This document shows, one piece after another, positions 10,678 through 21,172 of a stretch of DNA of 64,000 bases. Under the pieces are notes generated by a model. That model had not been told where the DNA came from, ran no database searches, and saw only the letters and a list, made by a program, of their open reading frames with translations. The position numbers and the translations under genes were made by a program. The stretch comes from Zeimonas sp046347945 (GTDB lineage: Bacteria; Pseudomonadota; Gammaproteobacteria; Burkholderiales; Burkholderiaceae_E). The DNA is taken from the NCBI GenBank assembly GCA_046347945.1, contig JAXMFB010000006.1:180894-244893 (forward strand). Reading direction: 5' to 3'. How positions within the stretch are numbered: position 1 is the stretch's first letter; each line of letters starts with the position of its first letter.

Positions 10678-10768
10678 TGGCGGAAAGGGTGGGATTCGAA
10701 CCCACGTTACGGTGTAACCGTAAACCGGATTTCGAGTCCGGCGCATTCGACCACTCTGCCACCTTTCC
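10678..10768 (-). tRNA. tRNA-Ser, anticodon CGA
   Basis: A class II tRNA of 91 bases including an encoded CCA end. The acceptor stem GGAAAGG pairs with CCTTTCC, the anticodon stem CCGGA/TCCGG encloses the loop CTCGAAA, and the T arm is GTGGG-TTCGAAT-CCCAC. A long variable arm (TTACGGT/ACCGTAA) is diagnostic for serine. The anticodon CGA reads UCG, a favoured serine codon in this GC-rich genome. It lies 90 bases downstream of serS on the same strand, so the synthetase and one of its substrates may share a transcript. Confidence 0.95.
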
Positions 10769-10858
10769 GGGTATCGCGCGGGTCGCGACGCGAAGCCGAG
10801 CAGTATAGCAGAGACCGACCGCGCGCGCGAGGCGTCCGAGCGTCCCGCGCCGGCGCGC

Positions 10859-12160
<1,302 letters not shown>

Positions 12161-12252
12161 GGGCGCGGGCGGGCGACGGGTGCCGGGAAGCGAAGAGGAA
12201 CGAGTGTACCAAGCCGCTTCGCCCGTCCCCGCTTCGCCCGCGCCCCGGTGCG

Positions 12253-14133
12253 TCAGCGCGCCGCGGGCGGATGCACGAACGTGGCCACGACTCGGTCGGG
12301 CGCCGCATCGCGGTTCTGCAGCATCGCGATCGCGAGCCGGCCGGCGGGCGCGGTCGCCGCCGCGTACTGCAGGCGCCAGCTGTCGGTGGTCGGCTGCGTG
12401 TACCAGGTCGACTGCACCGCCCCGAAGGCCGGCACACCGGGCGCGAGCGCGGCACGCGAGGCGGCCGCGCGCCGCGCGGTGTCGGGGTCGTAGGTGTCGT
12501 GCGTCCACGCGGCGATGAGATCCTGCGCGCCGCTTGTCAACGCGAACGACGTGCGGTCGCGGTAGACGGCGTCGATCGCGAAGTCGGACGCGTCGAGCAC
12601 GGACCCGTCGCCGCCGACCCGCCGTCCGGGCAACTGCGTCTGCATGCCCGTGCGCGACAGCCAGCCGACCGCGAAGCCATCCGGATGCGCGGCGACGCGT
12701 GCGCCGAGATTGTCGGTGCCCCCCGCAGGCAACGGCTGCCAGCCGCTGTCCAGCAGCGCGCCGGTTGTGCCGTCGGCAATGCGGTAGCTCACCTGGCTTC
12801 CCGAGGTGCGCGCGACCAGGAACCGGCCACCGGACCACGCCACCGACAAGTCGGTTGCGCCGGTGCCGCTGACGGCGTCGAGGTCGACGATCGGCGACAC
12901 CACCGTGCCGGTGCGGTCGACCATCGCAGCCTCGATCACGTGCGCCGACAGCGTGCCGTCGTAGCGCTGCCAGGCGACCAGCAGGCTCGAACCGTTGCTG
13001 GCCGCATCGACCAGCGACACCGACGACGAGCCCGGCACGACGACGGTGCCGGCCGCCGGCCCCAGCACGCCGCCGCCGGGCGCCACCCGCTGCACGACCA
13101 GCGCGCCGTCGGACGGCTGCGACCAGAACACCTGGTACGCCTGGCCGTCGTACGCGGCCGCAGCATGCAGCTGCAGGTATGTCTCCGGGCCTCCGGTGAA
13201 CACGGCGCCGCTCCACACGCTGCTGCCGTCGGCCGCGAGGATCGCGCCGACCACCGACGGCGACGAGGCGCCCGCCGAGCGCGACACCACCAGCACGTTG
13301 CTGCCGTCGGTGGCGATCGAAGGAATGCCGGCCGGATTCGAGTCGGCTGCGCCCAGGGCTTCGAGCGCGACGAAGCCGGGCACGATGCCCGCCTTGACTG
13401 CCGCCAGCGACACGCCCGACAGTTCCTCGTAGGCGACGTAGCGGTCCGGGTCAACGTACTCGCGCCGGATCGGGCCGACGCCTGGCGCGTACCAGGTGGT
13501 CAGCGTGGAGGTCGCGGTGAAGCTGCTGCCCAGGCTGCTCAACGTGATCGTCGCGGTGATGTCGGTTCGAGCGCGCACGACGTTCGAGAAGCTGCCTGCC
13601 GGCACGACCCTGCTCGGCTCGACCCCCAGCGTCGTGACGATGAGCAGTCTCAGCGTCTCGGGACGACCGTCGAAGTCGAGGTCCCCGAAGGGGCCAGTCT
13701 GGTCGAACACCGTTGTCGGCGCCCCGTCGAGCAGCGGCGCCGGCAGTTCGACATAGACACCGCCCACCGGCGTGCCGGTGGCGGGATCGAACGCCCCGTA
13801 GTCATAGATCGCGCGCCCGTCGAAATAACGCAGTTCGACACCCTCCAGGCCGTCGACCAGCGAGCTGCTCTGGTTGAACTCGACGACCGAATTGCCGTCG
13901 ATCACGGTCTTCGTGCCGACGGTCACGAGGTTGATTCGCCCGCTCGCGGCCCTCGGACGGCTGTCGGTCTGCACGAACGCCCAGCGCCCGATCGCCTCGT
14001 CGTTCCAGTACGCGCTGGCGGTGTCGGCGATCACAGTCGCCGCCGTGCCGCCCCCTCCGCCGCCTCCGCATCCGAAGAGCAACAGCGCGGCGCCCGCCGC
14101 GGCCAACGCGCGCAATGCCTTGATCGATCCCAT
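12253..14133 (-). CDS. Hypothetical lipoprotein with beta-propeller-like repeats
   Basis: A 626-residue secreted lipoprotein of unknown function. The signal peptide ends in a lipobox (LLLFGC), and the mature protein starts with a run of glycines (GCGGGGGGG), a common lipoprotein spacer in Burkholderiales. Residues 30-270 form a beta-rich domain. From about 270 to the end there are repeated stretches of roughly 50 residues of the type DG..YLVVW...A.R...DG.VLD, suggesting a beta-propeller. It lies between rarA and serS, which are usually adjacent, and its own 110-base upstream gap may hold a promoter. Confidence 0.7.
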   Translation of the reverse strand: MGSIKALRALAAAGAALLLFGCGGGGGGGTAATVIADTASAYWNDEAIGRWAFVQTDSRPRAASGRINLVTVGTKTVIDGNSVVEFNQSSSLVDGLEGVELRYFDGRAIYDYGAFDPATGTPVGGVYVELPAPLLDGAPTTVFDQTGPFGDLDFDGRPETLRLLIVTTLGVEPSRVVPAGSFSNVVRARTDITATITLSSLGSSFTATSTLTTWYAPGVGPIRREYVDPDRYVAYEELSGVSLAAVKAGIVPGFVALEALGAADSNPAGIPSIATDGSNVLVVSRSAGASSPSVVGAILAADGSSVWSGAVFTGGPETYLQLHAAAAYDGQAYQVFWSQPSDGALVVQRVAPGGGVLGPAAGTVVVPGSSSVSLVDAASNGSSLLVAWQRYDGTLSAHVIEAAMVDRTGTVVSPIVDLDAVSGTGATDLSVAWSGGRFLVARTSGSQVSYRIADGTTGALLDSGWQPLPAGGTDNLGARVAAHPDGFAVGWLSRTGMQTQLPGRRVGGDGSVLDASDFAIDAVYRDRTSFALTSGAQDLIAAWTHDTYDPDTARRAAASRAALAPGVPAFGAVQSTWYTQPTTDSWRLQYAAATAPAGRLAIAMLQNRDAAPDRVVATFVHPPAAR

Positions 14134-14244
14134 GAATTCTCCTGCAGGCCGAGCCTTGGCCGCGCGACGCGCGCGGCCCGCTCGCCATTGGGCCGGGCCG
14201 GCGCGCCGGCCGGTTTGACGGCGCGCAAAAGGCCCTCGCTTTGG

Positions 14245-15684
14245 CTATTGCCCGGACTCTCCGTCCGTCGCGCCGGCGTCGCGCGAGCGCAGCCAGGCCA
14301 GCTTCTCGCGGATCTTCGTCTCGAGCCCGCGATCGACCGGCTCGTAGAAAGGGGCCGGCTCGACGCCCTCGGGAAAGTAGCGCTCGCCGGCGGCATAGCC
14401 CCCTGCCTCGTCGTGCGCGTAGCGGTAGCCCTTGCCGTAGCCGAGGCCCTTCATCAGGCGCGTCGGCGCGTTGCGCAGGTGCATCGGCACCGGCGCCGAG
14501 CCGTGCTCCTGCACGAAGGCGCGCGCACGGTTCCAGGCGACGTAGACGGCATTGGACTTGGCCGCGCAGGCGAGGTAGACGACGGCCTGCGCCAGCGCCA
14601 GCTCGCCCTCGGGCGAGCCCAGGCGCTCGTAGACCTCGGCAGCGTCGAGCGCCAGCGCCAGCGCCCGCGGGTCCGCGAGCCCGATGTCCTCGTTGGCCAT
14701 GCGCACGATGCGGCGGGCCAGGTAGCGCGGATCGGCTCCGCCGTCGATCATCCTCGCGAACCAGTACAGCGCGGCATCGGGGTCCGAGCCGCGCACCGAC
14801 TTGTGCAGCGCGCTGATCTGGTCGTAGAAGGCCTCGCCGCCCTTGTCGAAGCGGCGCAGGTTCTGCGACATCGCGTCCTCGAGGAACGCGCCGTCGACGG
14901 TGTCGCGCCGGGCCGCGCGCGCGGCGTCTGCGACGATCTCGATCGCGTTGAGCAGGCGGCGCGCGTCGCCGTCGGCCCAGCCGATGAGCCGCTCGCGCGC
15001 CGCCGCGTCGAACTCGATCGCGCCCGGGCCGCGCGCGGCTTCCGCTGCGGCCGTGCGGGCGCCGCCGCCCGCGCCGCCGCCCGCACGACTCGCGTCGTGC
15101 GCGAGCGCACGCTCGAACAGCGCGTCGAGCTCGGCTGCCGACAACGGCTCGAGCACGTAGACGCGCGCGCGCGACAGCAGCGCGCCGTTGACCTCGAACG
15201 ACGGGTTCTCGGTCGTCGCGCCGATGAAGGTGAACAGGCCGCTCTCGACGTGCGGCAGGAACGCGTCCTGTTGCGCCTTGTTGAAGCGATGCACCTCGTC
15301 GACGAAGAGGATCGTGCGGCGACCGCGCTCGCGCGCGAATTGCGCAGCGCTGACCGCCTCGCGGATTTCCTTCACGCCGCCCAGCACCGCGGAAATCGCG
15401 ATGAACTGCGCGTCGAACGCGTCGGCCATCAGCCGGGCCAGCGTCGTCTTGCCGACGCCGGGCGGACCCCAGAAGATCATCGAATGCGGCCGGCCCGACT
15501 CGAAGGCCACGCGCAGCGGCTTGCCCGGACCGAGCAGATGCGACTGCCCGATCACCTCGTCGAGGGTTCGCGGCCGCAGTCGCTCGGCGAGCGGCACTTC
15601 GTCGCCTGCCGGCGCCGGAAACAGCTCGCCGTCGGCCGCTGCTGTCCCGGCCGCGAGCCCCTCAGACCGCGTCCGGCGCGGCAT
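14245..15684 (-). CDS. rarA: Replication-associated recombination protein RarA (MgsA) AAA ATPase
   Basis: A 479-residue AAA+ ATPase related to clamp loaders that acts at stalled replication forks. Walker A is GPPGVGKTT, Walker B is ILFVDEVHRFN, sensor 1 is in GATTENPSFEVN, and the C-terminal tetramerisation domain (LIGWADGDARRLLNAIE, GLGYGKGYRYAHDEAGGY) is complete. An Ala/Gly-rich insert of about 25 residues (near residues 205-230) is unusual but sits in a surface region. Its start overlaps the stop of the MFS gene by 23 bases. Confidence 0.95.
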   Translation of the reverse strand: MPRRTRSEGLAAGTAAADGELFPAPAGDEVPLAERLRPRTLDEVIGQSHLLGPGKPLRVAFESGRPHSMIFWGPPGVGKTTLARLMADAFDAQFIAISAVLGGVKEIREAVSAAQFARERGRRTILFVDEVHRFNKAQQDAFLPHVESGLFTFIGATTENPSFEVNGALLSRARVYVLEPLSAAELDALFERALAHDASRAGGGAGGGARTAAAEAARGPGAIEFDAAARERLIGWADGDARRLLNAIEIVADAARAARRDTVDGAFLEDAMSQNLRRFDKGGEAFYDQISALHKSVRGSDPDAALYWFARMIDGGADPRYLARRIVRMANEDIGLADPRALALALDAAEVYERLGSPEGELALAQAVVYLACAAKSNAVYVAWNRARAFVQEHGSAPVPMHLRNAPTRLMKGLGYGKGYRYAHDEAGGYAAGERYFPEGVEPAPFYEPVDRGLETKIREKLAWLRSRDAGATDGESGQ

Positions 15685-16903
15685 CGCGAGCCCGCGTGGC
15701 GCGACCGGCGCGGAACGCGCCGGCGATCAGCGTAGCCTGCGCGAATGCGATGCCCAGCCAGACCAGCGCCGGCTGCTGCGCGTCCATCATCAGGCCGAAG
15801 ATCGGCGGCACGATCGTCATGCCGACGTCGAGTCCGGAATAGACCACGCCGTAGACGCGGCCGGTCGCCCCGGGCGGCGCCGCACGCCGGATCAGCATGT
15901 CGCGCGACGGGTTGGCGATGCCCCCGGCCAAACCCATCGCACCGAACAGCACCGGGACCATCCAGCCCGGCCACGGCAGCAACGCGACGCTGATGGCGAC
16001 CGCCGCGGCGATCCCGAAGCAGGTGCCGATGATCCGCTCGGCGCTCGTGGGATCGCCCGCGAGAAATCCGCCGACGATCGTGCCGCCCGCGCTCGCCAGC
16101 ATGTAGACCGTCAGGCACAGCGCCGCCCACTCGAGCGGCACGTCGTGCAGCAGCCGCGCCGCCTCCGGGGCGAAGGTCTGCACGCCGCCGAGCGCCGCGG
16201 CGTACGCGAAGAAGAAGCCGAAGCTCAGCCACACCGCGGGCAGTCGCAGGAAGTCGAACGCGCCGCCGGGCAGCGCTTGCGCGTGGCCGCTCGAACCCGC
16301 GCGGTGCACCGGCGCGTCGAGCACGATACGGTTGAACCAGACGACGACGAGCGCCGCCAGCGCCAGCAGCGACGAGGCAGCGAGCGCCGCGCGCCACCCC
16401 GCGAATCCGGCGATCGACACGACGAAGACCGGGGCGATCGCCCACCCGAGGTTGCCCGAGATGCCGTGCACCGCATAGGCATGGCCCAGCCGCGGCGCCG
16501 ACACCTTGCGGTTGAGGATCGAATAGTCGACCGGGTGGAACGACGCGTTGCCGATGCCGGCCAGCGCCGCCCCGAGCAGCAGCCCTGCGTAGCCGGGCGC
16601 CAGCGCCAGCACCGCCGCCGAGATCGCGAACAAGCCCATCGCGCCGAGCATCACCGGCAGCGGGCCCACGCGGTCGACCAGGAATCCGGCGAGCGATTGA
16701 CCGACGCCCGAGATCACGAAGAACACCGTGACCAGCAGCCCGAGTTCCGAGTAGGACAGGCCGAACGCGTCCTTCAGCCACGGAAACAGCGGCGGGAGGA
16801 TCAACTGGAAGAAGTGCGAGACGCTGTGCGCGATTCCCACCACTGCGATCACGCGCGTGTCGCCGGCATGGAATCCGGGTGCTGCCGGTGCCGCGCTGCT
16901 CAT
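15662..16903 (-). CDS. MFS transporter, fosmidomycin-resistance (FSR)-like
   Basis: A 413-residue major facilitator protein with about 12 hydrophobic segments. The N-terminus HSVSHFFQLILPPLFPWLKD and the loop GIGNASFHPVDYSIL place it in the FSR-like branch of MFS. The substrate is unknown. It lies 68 bases downstream of the D-threonine-aldolase-like gene on the same strand and overlaps rarA, so the two may form a small metabolic pair within the conserved housekeeping block. A role in exporting or importing an amino-acid-like compound is inferred only from the neighbour. Confidence 0.85.
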   Translation of the reverse strand: MSSAAPAAPGFHAGDTRVIAVVGIAHSVSHFFQLILPPLFPWLKDAFGLSYSELGLLVTVFFVISGVGQSLAGFLVDRVGPLPVMLGAMGLFAISAAVLALAPGYAGLLLGAALAGIGNASFHPVDYSILNRKVSAPRLGHAYAVHGISGNLGWAIAPVFVVSIAGFAGWRAALAASSLLALAALVVVWFNRIVLDAPVHRAGSSGHAQALPGGAFDFLRLPAVWLSFGFFFAYAAALGGVQTFAPEAARLLHDVPLEWAALCLTVYMLASAGGTIVGGFLAGDPTSAERIIGTCFGIAAAVAISVALLPWPGWMVPVLFGAMGLAGGIANPSRDMLIRRAAPPGATGRVYGVVYSGLDVGMTIVPPIFGLMMDAQQPALVWLGIAFAQATLIAGAFRAGRATRARDAAPDAV

Positions 16904-16971
16904 CGGGACGGGGCTCCGCTGGTCGTGGAATCCGCCAGCTTACCGCAGTTGCACGAGCCTCATTGCGAACC

Positions 16972-18129
16972 TCAGCGCGAGGCGCTGCGCGGCAGCACCG
17001 GCCAGACCGCCTCGACGCGCTCGCCGCGGAAGGCCACGACCCAGTCGTGCAGGTTGGCCGTGGGGTCGCAGTGGCCGGGGTCGAGCACGCAGCGCTGCCC
17101 GAGCGCGAGCGCGGGCAAGGGCTCGCCTGCCGCCGCGGCGCCGGACGCGTCCGCCGGCTCGATCACCGTGTGCTCGTCGGAGACGCCGCGCACCCGCCAC
17201 CCGTCGAGCCGCACCGAAGGCGGGCCGGAGTCGACCGACACGGCCTTCAGCCCGCCGTCGAGCACGGCGTGCCGGCTGCGCACGCTCATCACCGACACGA
17301 GCACCCCCAGCGCCTGCCGCATCGCCGGCAGCGCCGGATCGGGCGCGTTGGCGCGGTAGTCGAGGTCCATCAGCGCGTACGAACCGGGCTGGATCTCGGT
17401 GTAGACGCCCGACGCCGCCTCGTAGGCGAAGGTGCCGGTGCCGCCGCCACTCACCTCGTCGCAGGCGAAGCCCGCCTGGCGCAGCGCGTCGCGCGCCCGC
17501 GCGGCCCGTGCGCAGGCGTCGGCGATCGCCTTCGAGCGCGCGGCGGGCGCCCGCAGGTGCTGCGCGCCGCCGTGGTACGCCTGCAGCCCGCGAAGCCGCA
17601 GGTGCGGCGCGGCCGCGGCGACCTCGCGCGCGAGCGCGAGCGCCTCGTCGACCGACGCGACGCCGCAGCGCCCCTGCCCCACGTCGACGTCGATCAGCAC
17701 GTCGACGCGCGCGCCGTTGCCGGCGCAGGCCTGCGCCAACGCCCGCACGGCGTCCGGGTGATCGACGCAGACGCCGAGCCGGACGCGGCGCGCCAGCCGG
17801 GCCAGCCTCGCGAGCTTGGCCGCGTCGACGATCTCGTTGCTGATCAGGATGTCGGCGATCCCCGCGTCGGCAAAGCCCTCGGCTTCGCCGACCTTCTGGC
17901 AGCAGACGCCCACCGCGCCGGCAGCGACCTGCCGGCGCGCGATCTCCGGGCAGCGGTGCGCCTTGCCGTGCGCGCGCACCCGCACGCCGCGTGCCGCCGC
18001 GAAGGCGTGCAGGGCCGCGACGTTGGCGTCGAACGCGTCGAGGTCGAGGATCAGCGCCGGCGTGTCGACGCGCTCGACGCGGTCGCCCGGCGCCGCCGGC
18101 GGGCCCGGCGCGTCACTGTTCGACGACAT
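16972..18129 (-). CDS. D-threonine aldolase / D-serine dehydratase-like PLP enzyme
   Basis: A 385-residue enzyme of the alanine-racemase-fold family with PLP and a metal ion. The PLP lysine is Lys56 in RAHGKAHR. The C-terminal metal-binding pattern PGHCDPTANLHDW (His-Cys-Asp) matches the D-threonine aldolase/DSD1 group, which cleaves D-threonine or related D-3-hydroxyamino acids to glycine and an aldehyde. The ATG at 18129 (MSSNSDAPG) overlaps the lolA stop by 17 bases, so it is translationally coupled to lolA despite an unrelated function. D-serine dehydratase activity cannot be excluded. Confidence 0.8.
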   Translation of the reverse strand: MSSNSDAPGPPAAPGDRVERVDTPALILDLDAFDANVAALHAFAAARGVRVRAHGKAHRCPEIARRQVAAGAVGVCCQKVGEAEGFADAGIADILISNEIVDAAKLARLARLARRVRLGVCVDHPDAVRALAQACAGNGARVDVLIDVDVGQGRCGVASVDEALALAREVAAAAPHLRLRGLQAYHGGAQHLRAPAARSKAIADACARAARARDALRQAGFACDEVSGGGTGTFAYEAASGVYTEIQPGSYALMDLDYRANAPDPALPAMRQALGVLVSVMSVRSRHAVLDGGLKAVSVDSGPPSVRLDGWRVRGVSDEHTVIEPADASGAAAAGEPLPALALGQRCVLDPGHCDPTANLHDWVVAFRGERVEAVWPVLPRSASR

Positions 18130-18775
18130 CGACGCCCTTCGGCGGCACGAAGCGGAACAGGTCGGCCGGCACGGCCGCATTGCGCGCGATCGCGCGGAAC
18201 TCGAACACGGTCGTGCGCCCGAACGCGTCGCCGACCTCCATCGTCGCCGGCAGGCCCTCGCGGAACCCGAGCGCGATGCGCTCGAAGCCCGCTTCCTTGT
18301 CGCGCGGCAGCGCCTCGACCCACTCGAGCCCGTCGCGCGGGGAGAGTTCGCGCAGCGCGAAGTTGCGCTCCAGGTCGCCGTCGCCGAACAGGATCGCCGC
18401 CGGGGTCGACGCCAGCGAGTCGGCGAGCCGGCGCACCGTCACCTGGTTCAGGTCCTTGTCGTAGAAGTAGAGCCGCTTGCCGTCGGCGACCAGCAGCTGC
18501 TCGAACGGACGCCGCACGTCCCAGCGAAAGCGCCCCGGGCGCGAGAAAGCGAAGTCGCCGCTGCTCGACTCGGCGACGCTTCCGTCGGGGCGCAGCACCT
18601 TTTGCGTGAACTCGCCGCGCGCGGAGCGCGTGTCGCCGAGAAACGCGCGCAGCTGGTCCTGGCCGCCAGCCCGCGCGGGCGCGGGCACCAGCGCACCGGC
18701 CAGCAGCGTCGCCAACGACGGCGCGAGCGACAGCGCGAACGACAGCGCCGCAGCGGCGCGCCGCGAAGGGTTCAT
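18113..18775 (-). CDS. lolA: Outer membrane lipoprotein carrier protein LolA
   Basis: A 220-residue periplasmic chaperone that shuttles lipoproteins from LolCDE to LolB. It has a Sec signal peptide (ending ALVPAPARAGG) and the LolA core: FTQKVLRPDGSVAESSSGDF, RPGRFRWDVRRPFEQLLVAD and YFYDKDLNQVTVR. The length is normal. Its ATG shares bases with the ftsK stop (ATGA overlap), so the two are tightly coupled, as in many proteobacteria. Confidence 0.95.
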   Translation of the reverse strand: MNPSRRAAAALSFALSLAPSLATLLAGALVPAPARAGGQDQLRAFLGDTRSARGEFTQKVLRPDGSVAESSSGDFAFSRPGRFRWDVRRPFEQLLVADGKRLYFYDKDLNQVTVRRLADSLASTPAAILFGDGDLERNFALRELSPRDGLEWVEALPRDKEAGFERIALGFREGLPATMEVGDAFGRTTVFEFRAIARNAAVPADLFRFVPPKGVDVVEQ

Positions 18776-21147
18776 CAGGCGTCCTGCGACGACGGGACGA
18801 GCAGCTCGCGGTTGCCGTTGGAGGCCATCGCCGAGACGAGGCCCGACTTCTCCATCTGCTCGAGCAGGCGCGCCGCGCGGTTGTAGCCGATGCGCAGGTG
18901 CCGCTGCACCAGGGAAATCGACGCGCGCTTGTGCCTGATGACCACCGCCACCGCCTGGTCGTACATCGGATCGGCTTCGCCGTCGACGCCGGCCTCGGCG
19001 AGCGTCTGCGACAGCCCGCCGAAGCCCACCGCGCTGCCCGAGTCGACTTCGTCGGGCACGCCGCCCTCGAGGATGCCTTCGACGTACTGCGGCTCGGCCA
19101 ATTGCCGCCAATGCTCGACCACCTTGTGCACTTCCTCGTCGGCGACGAAGGCGCCGTGCACCCGCATCGGCACGCCGCCGCCGGGAGGCAGGTACAGCAT
19201 GTCGCCCTGGCCGAGCAGCGACTCGGCGCCCATCTGGTCGAGGATGGTGCGCGAGTCGATCTTCGACGACACCTGGAACGCGATGCGCGTCGGGATGTTC
19301 GCCTTGATCAGGCCGGTGATCACGTCGACCGACGGCCTCTGCGTCGCGAGGATCAGGTGGATGCCCGCGGCGCGCGCCTTCTGCGCCAGCCGCGCGATCA
19401 GCTCCTCGATCTTCTTGCCGACCACCATCATCAGGTCGGCCAGCTCGTCGATGACCACGACGATCTGCGGCAGCCGCCCCAACGGCTCGGGCGCGTCCGG
19501 CGTCAGCGAGAACGGATTCGGGACGAGCTGCTCGCGCTTCTCGGCCTCGGCGATCTTGTGGTTGTAGCCCGAGAGGTTGCGCACGCCGAGCTTGCTCATC
19601 AGCCGGTAGCGACGCTCCATCTCGGCCACGCACCAGTTCAGCGCGTTGCCCGCCTGGCGCATGTCGGTGACGACCGGCGCGAGCAGGTGCGGGATGCCCT
19701 CGTAGGTGCTCATCTCGAGCATCTTCGGGTCGATGAGGATCAGGCGCACCTGGGTCGGATCGCTCTTGTAGAGCAGCGACAGCAACATCGCGTTGATGCC
19801 CACCGACTTGCCCGAGCCGGTGGTGCCGGCCACCAGCAGGTGAGGCATCTTCGCCAGGTCGACCACCATCGGGTTGCCGGCGATGTCCTTGCCGAGCGCC
19901 AGCGTCAGCGGCGAAGCGCTGGTGGCGTAGACCTGCGACGCGAGGATCTCGGACAGTCGCACCGACTGGCGTCGCGCATTGGGCAGCTCGAGCCCCATCA
20001 GGTTCTTGCCGGGAATCGTCTCGACCACGCGGATCGACACCAGCGACAGCGCGCGGGCCAGGTCCTTCGACAGGTTGACGATCTGGCTGCCCTTCACGCC
20101 GGTGGCGGGTTCGATCTCGTAGCGGGTGATGACCGGCCCCGGGTAGGCGGCCACGACGTTGGCGGCGACGTTGAAGTCGGACAGTTTCTTCTCGATCAGC
20201 CGCGACGTGTACTCGAGCGTCTCCTGCGAGACGCCTTCGGCGGCGACCGGCGGCTCGTCGAGCAGCGACACCGGCGGCAACTGCGTGTCGGCGGGCAGGT
20301 CGACGAACAGCACGCTCTGCCGCTCCGCCTCGGCGCGCTCGGAGCGCTCGATTCGCGCCACCGGCGTCTCGATGCGCACCGGTTCCGGGTCGTCGTCGAG
20401 GATGCGCCGCTTGACCTGCACCTGCTCGTCGCGCACGGTCGCGGCGACCTCGCCGATGCGACGGTCGCGTCGCGCGACCACCGCCTGTACCAGGCGCTGC
20501 GCCGCCCACTCGATCGCGAAGCCGATCCGCTCGAAGATCGTCAGCCACGACCAGCCCGTCCACAGGCTGAAGCCGGCCGCGACCAGCACCAGCAGCACCA
20601 GCGTGCCGCCGACCGCGCCCAGCGCGACGAACAGCGGATCGGTGACCACCGCGCCGACGATGCCGCCGGGTCCGAGCGGCAGGTCGACCTGCAGGCTGTG
20701 CAGTCGCGCCGACTCGATGCCCACGCATCCGAGCAGCATCAGGCCGAAGCCCACCCATCGCTCCCAGGCGAAGCGCTGCGAGGGCAGCGCCTCGGGCGTT
20801 GCGCGCAGCGTGCGCAGCCCGCGCAGCACCGACAGGCCGAGCAGCGCCACCAGCAGGTACGCGCTCAGGCCGAACAGGTAGAGCAGCAGGTCGGCGAACC
20901 AGGCGCCGACCCGTCCCCCGGCGTTGGAGATCGTCCGCGCGATCACCGCGTGAGACCAGCCCGGGTCGGACTTGTCGTAGGTGAGCAGGATCAGCAGCAG
21001 GAAAGCGCCGAGCGCGGCCAGCGCGATCCACATCGCCTCCTGCACGAGGCGCAGCGCGCGCTCGGGCAAGCCGAACCCGGCGGCCGACTGGTTGCGACCC
21101 GGCGTTCCCCGCCCGGGCGATGCGGCGGCTGCAGCAGCGCGTGCCAT
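18775..21147 (-). CDS. ftsK: DNA translocase FtsK
   Basis: A 790-residue septal motor that pumps chromosome dimers and activates XerCD at dif during division. Four transmembrane segments occupy the first 200 residues, followed by a linker and the RecA-like motor. Walker A is AGTTGSGKSVGIN near residue 440 and Walker B is VVIDELADL. The C-terminal winged-helix gamma domain (ISLVQRHLRIGYNRAARLLEQME) reads KOPS. It is full length with a shorter linker than E. coli FtsK. It lies 25 bases downstream of a Crp/Fnr-type gene. Confidence 0.96.
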   Translation of the reverse strand: MARAAAAAASPGRGTPGRNQSAAGFGLPERALRLVQEAMWIALAALGAFLLLILLTYDKSDPGWSHAVIARTISNAGGRVGAWFADLLLYLFGLSAYLLVALLGLSVLRGLRTLRATPEALPSQRFAWERWVGFGLMLLGCVGIESARLHSLQVDLPLGPGGIVGAVVTDPLFVALGAVGGTLVLLVLVAAGFSLWTGWSWLTIFERIGFAIEWAAQRLVQAVVARRDRRIGEVAATVRDEQVQVKRRILDDDPEPVRIETPVARIERSERAEAERQSVLFVDLPADTQLPPVSLLDEPPVAAEGVSQETLEYTSRLIEKKLSDFNVAANVVAAYPGPVITRYEIEPATGVKGSQIVNLSKDLARALSLVSIRVVETIPGKNLMGLELPNARRQSVRLSEILASQVYATSASPLTLALGKDIAGNPMVVDLAKMPHLLVAGTTGSGKSVGINAMLLSLLYKSDPTQVRLILIDPKMLEMSTYEGIPHLLAPVVTDMRQAGNALNWCVAEMERRYRLMSKLGVRNLSGYNHKIAEAEKREQLVPNPFSLTPDAPEPLGRLPQIVVVIDELADLMMVVGKKIEELIARLAQKARAAGIHLILATQRPSVDVITGLIKANIPTRIAFQVSSKIDSRTILDQMGAESLLGQGDMLYLPPGGGVPMRVHGAFVADEEVHKVVEHWRQLAEPQYVEGILEGGVPDEVDSGSAVGFGGLSQTLAEAGVDGEADPMYDQAVAVVIRHKRASISLVQRHLRIGYNRAARLLEQMEKSGLVSAMASNGNRELLVPSSQDA

Positions 21148-21172
21148 CTCGATCGAACGCTCCCCGCCCCGC

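Noticed and set aside
15050..15120. Possible frameshift in rarA at the Ala/Gly-rich stretch
   Set aside because: The frame is the same on both sides and conserved motifs continue, so it is an in-frame low-complexity insert.
12271..15735. Open frame of about 1150 codons on the plus strand
   Set aside because: It lies opposite the lipoprotein and rarA genes and has shadow-like composition with no recognisable domain.
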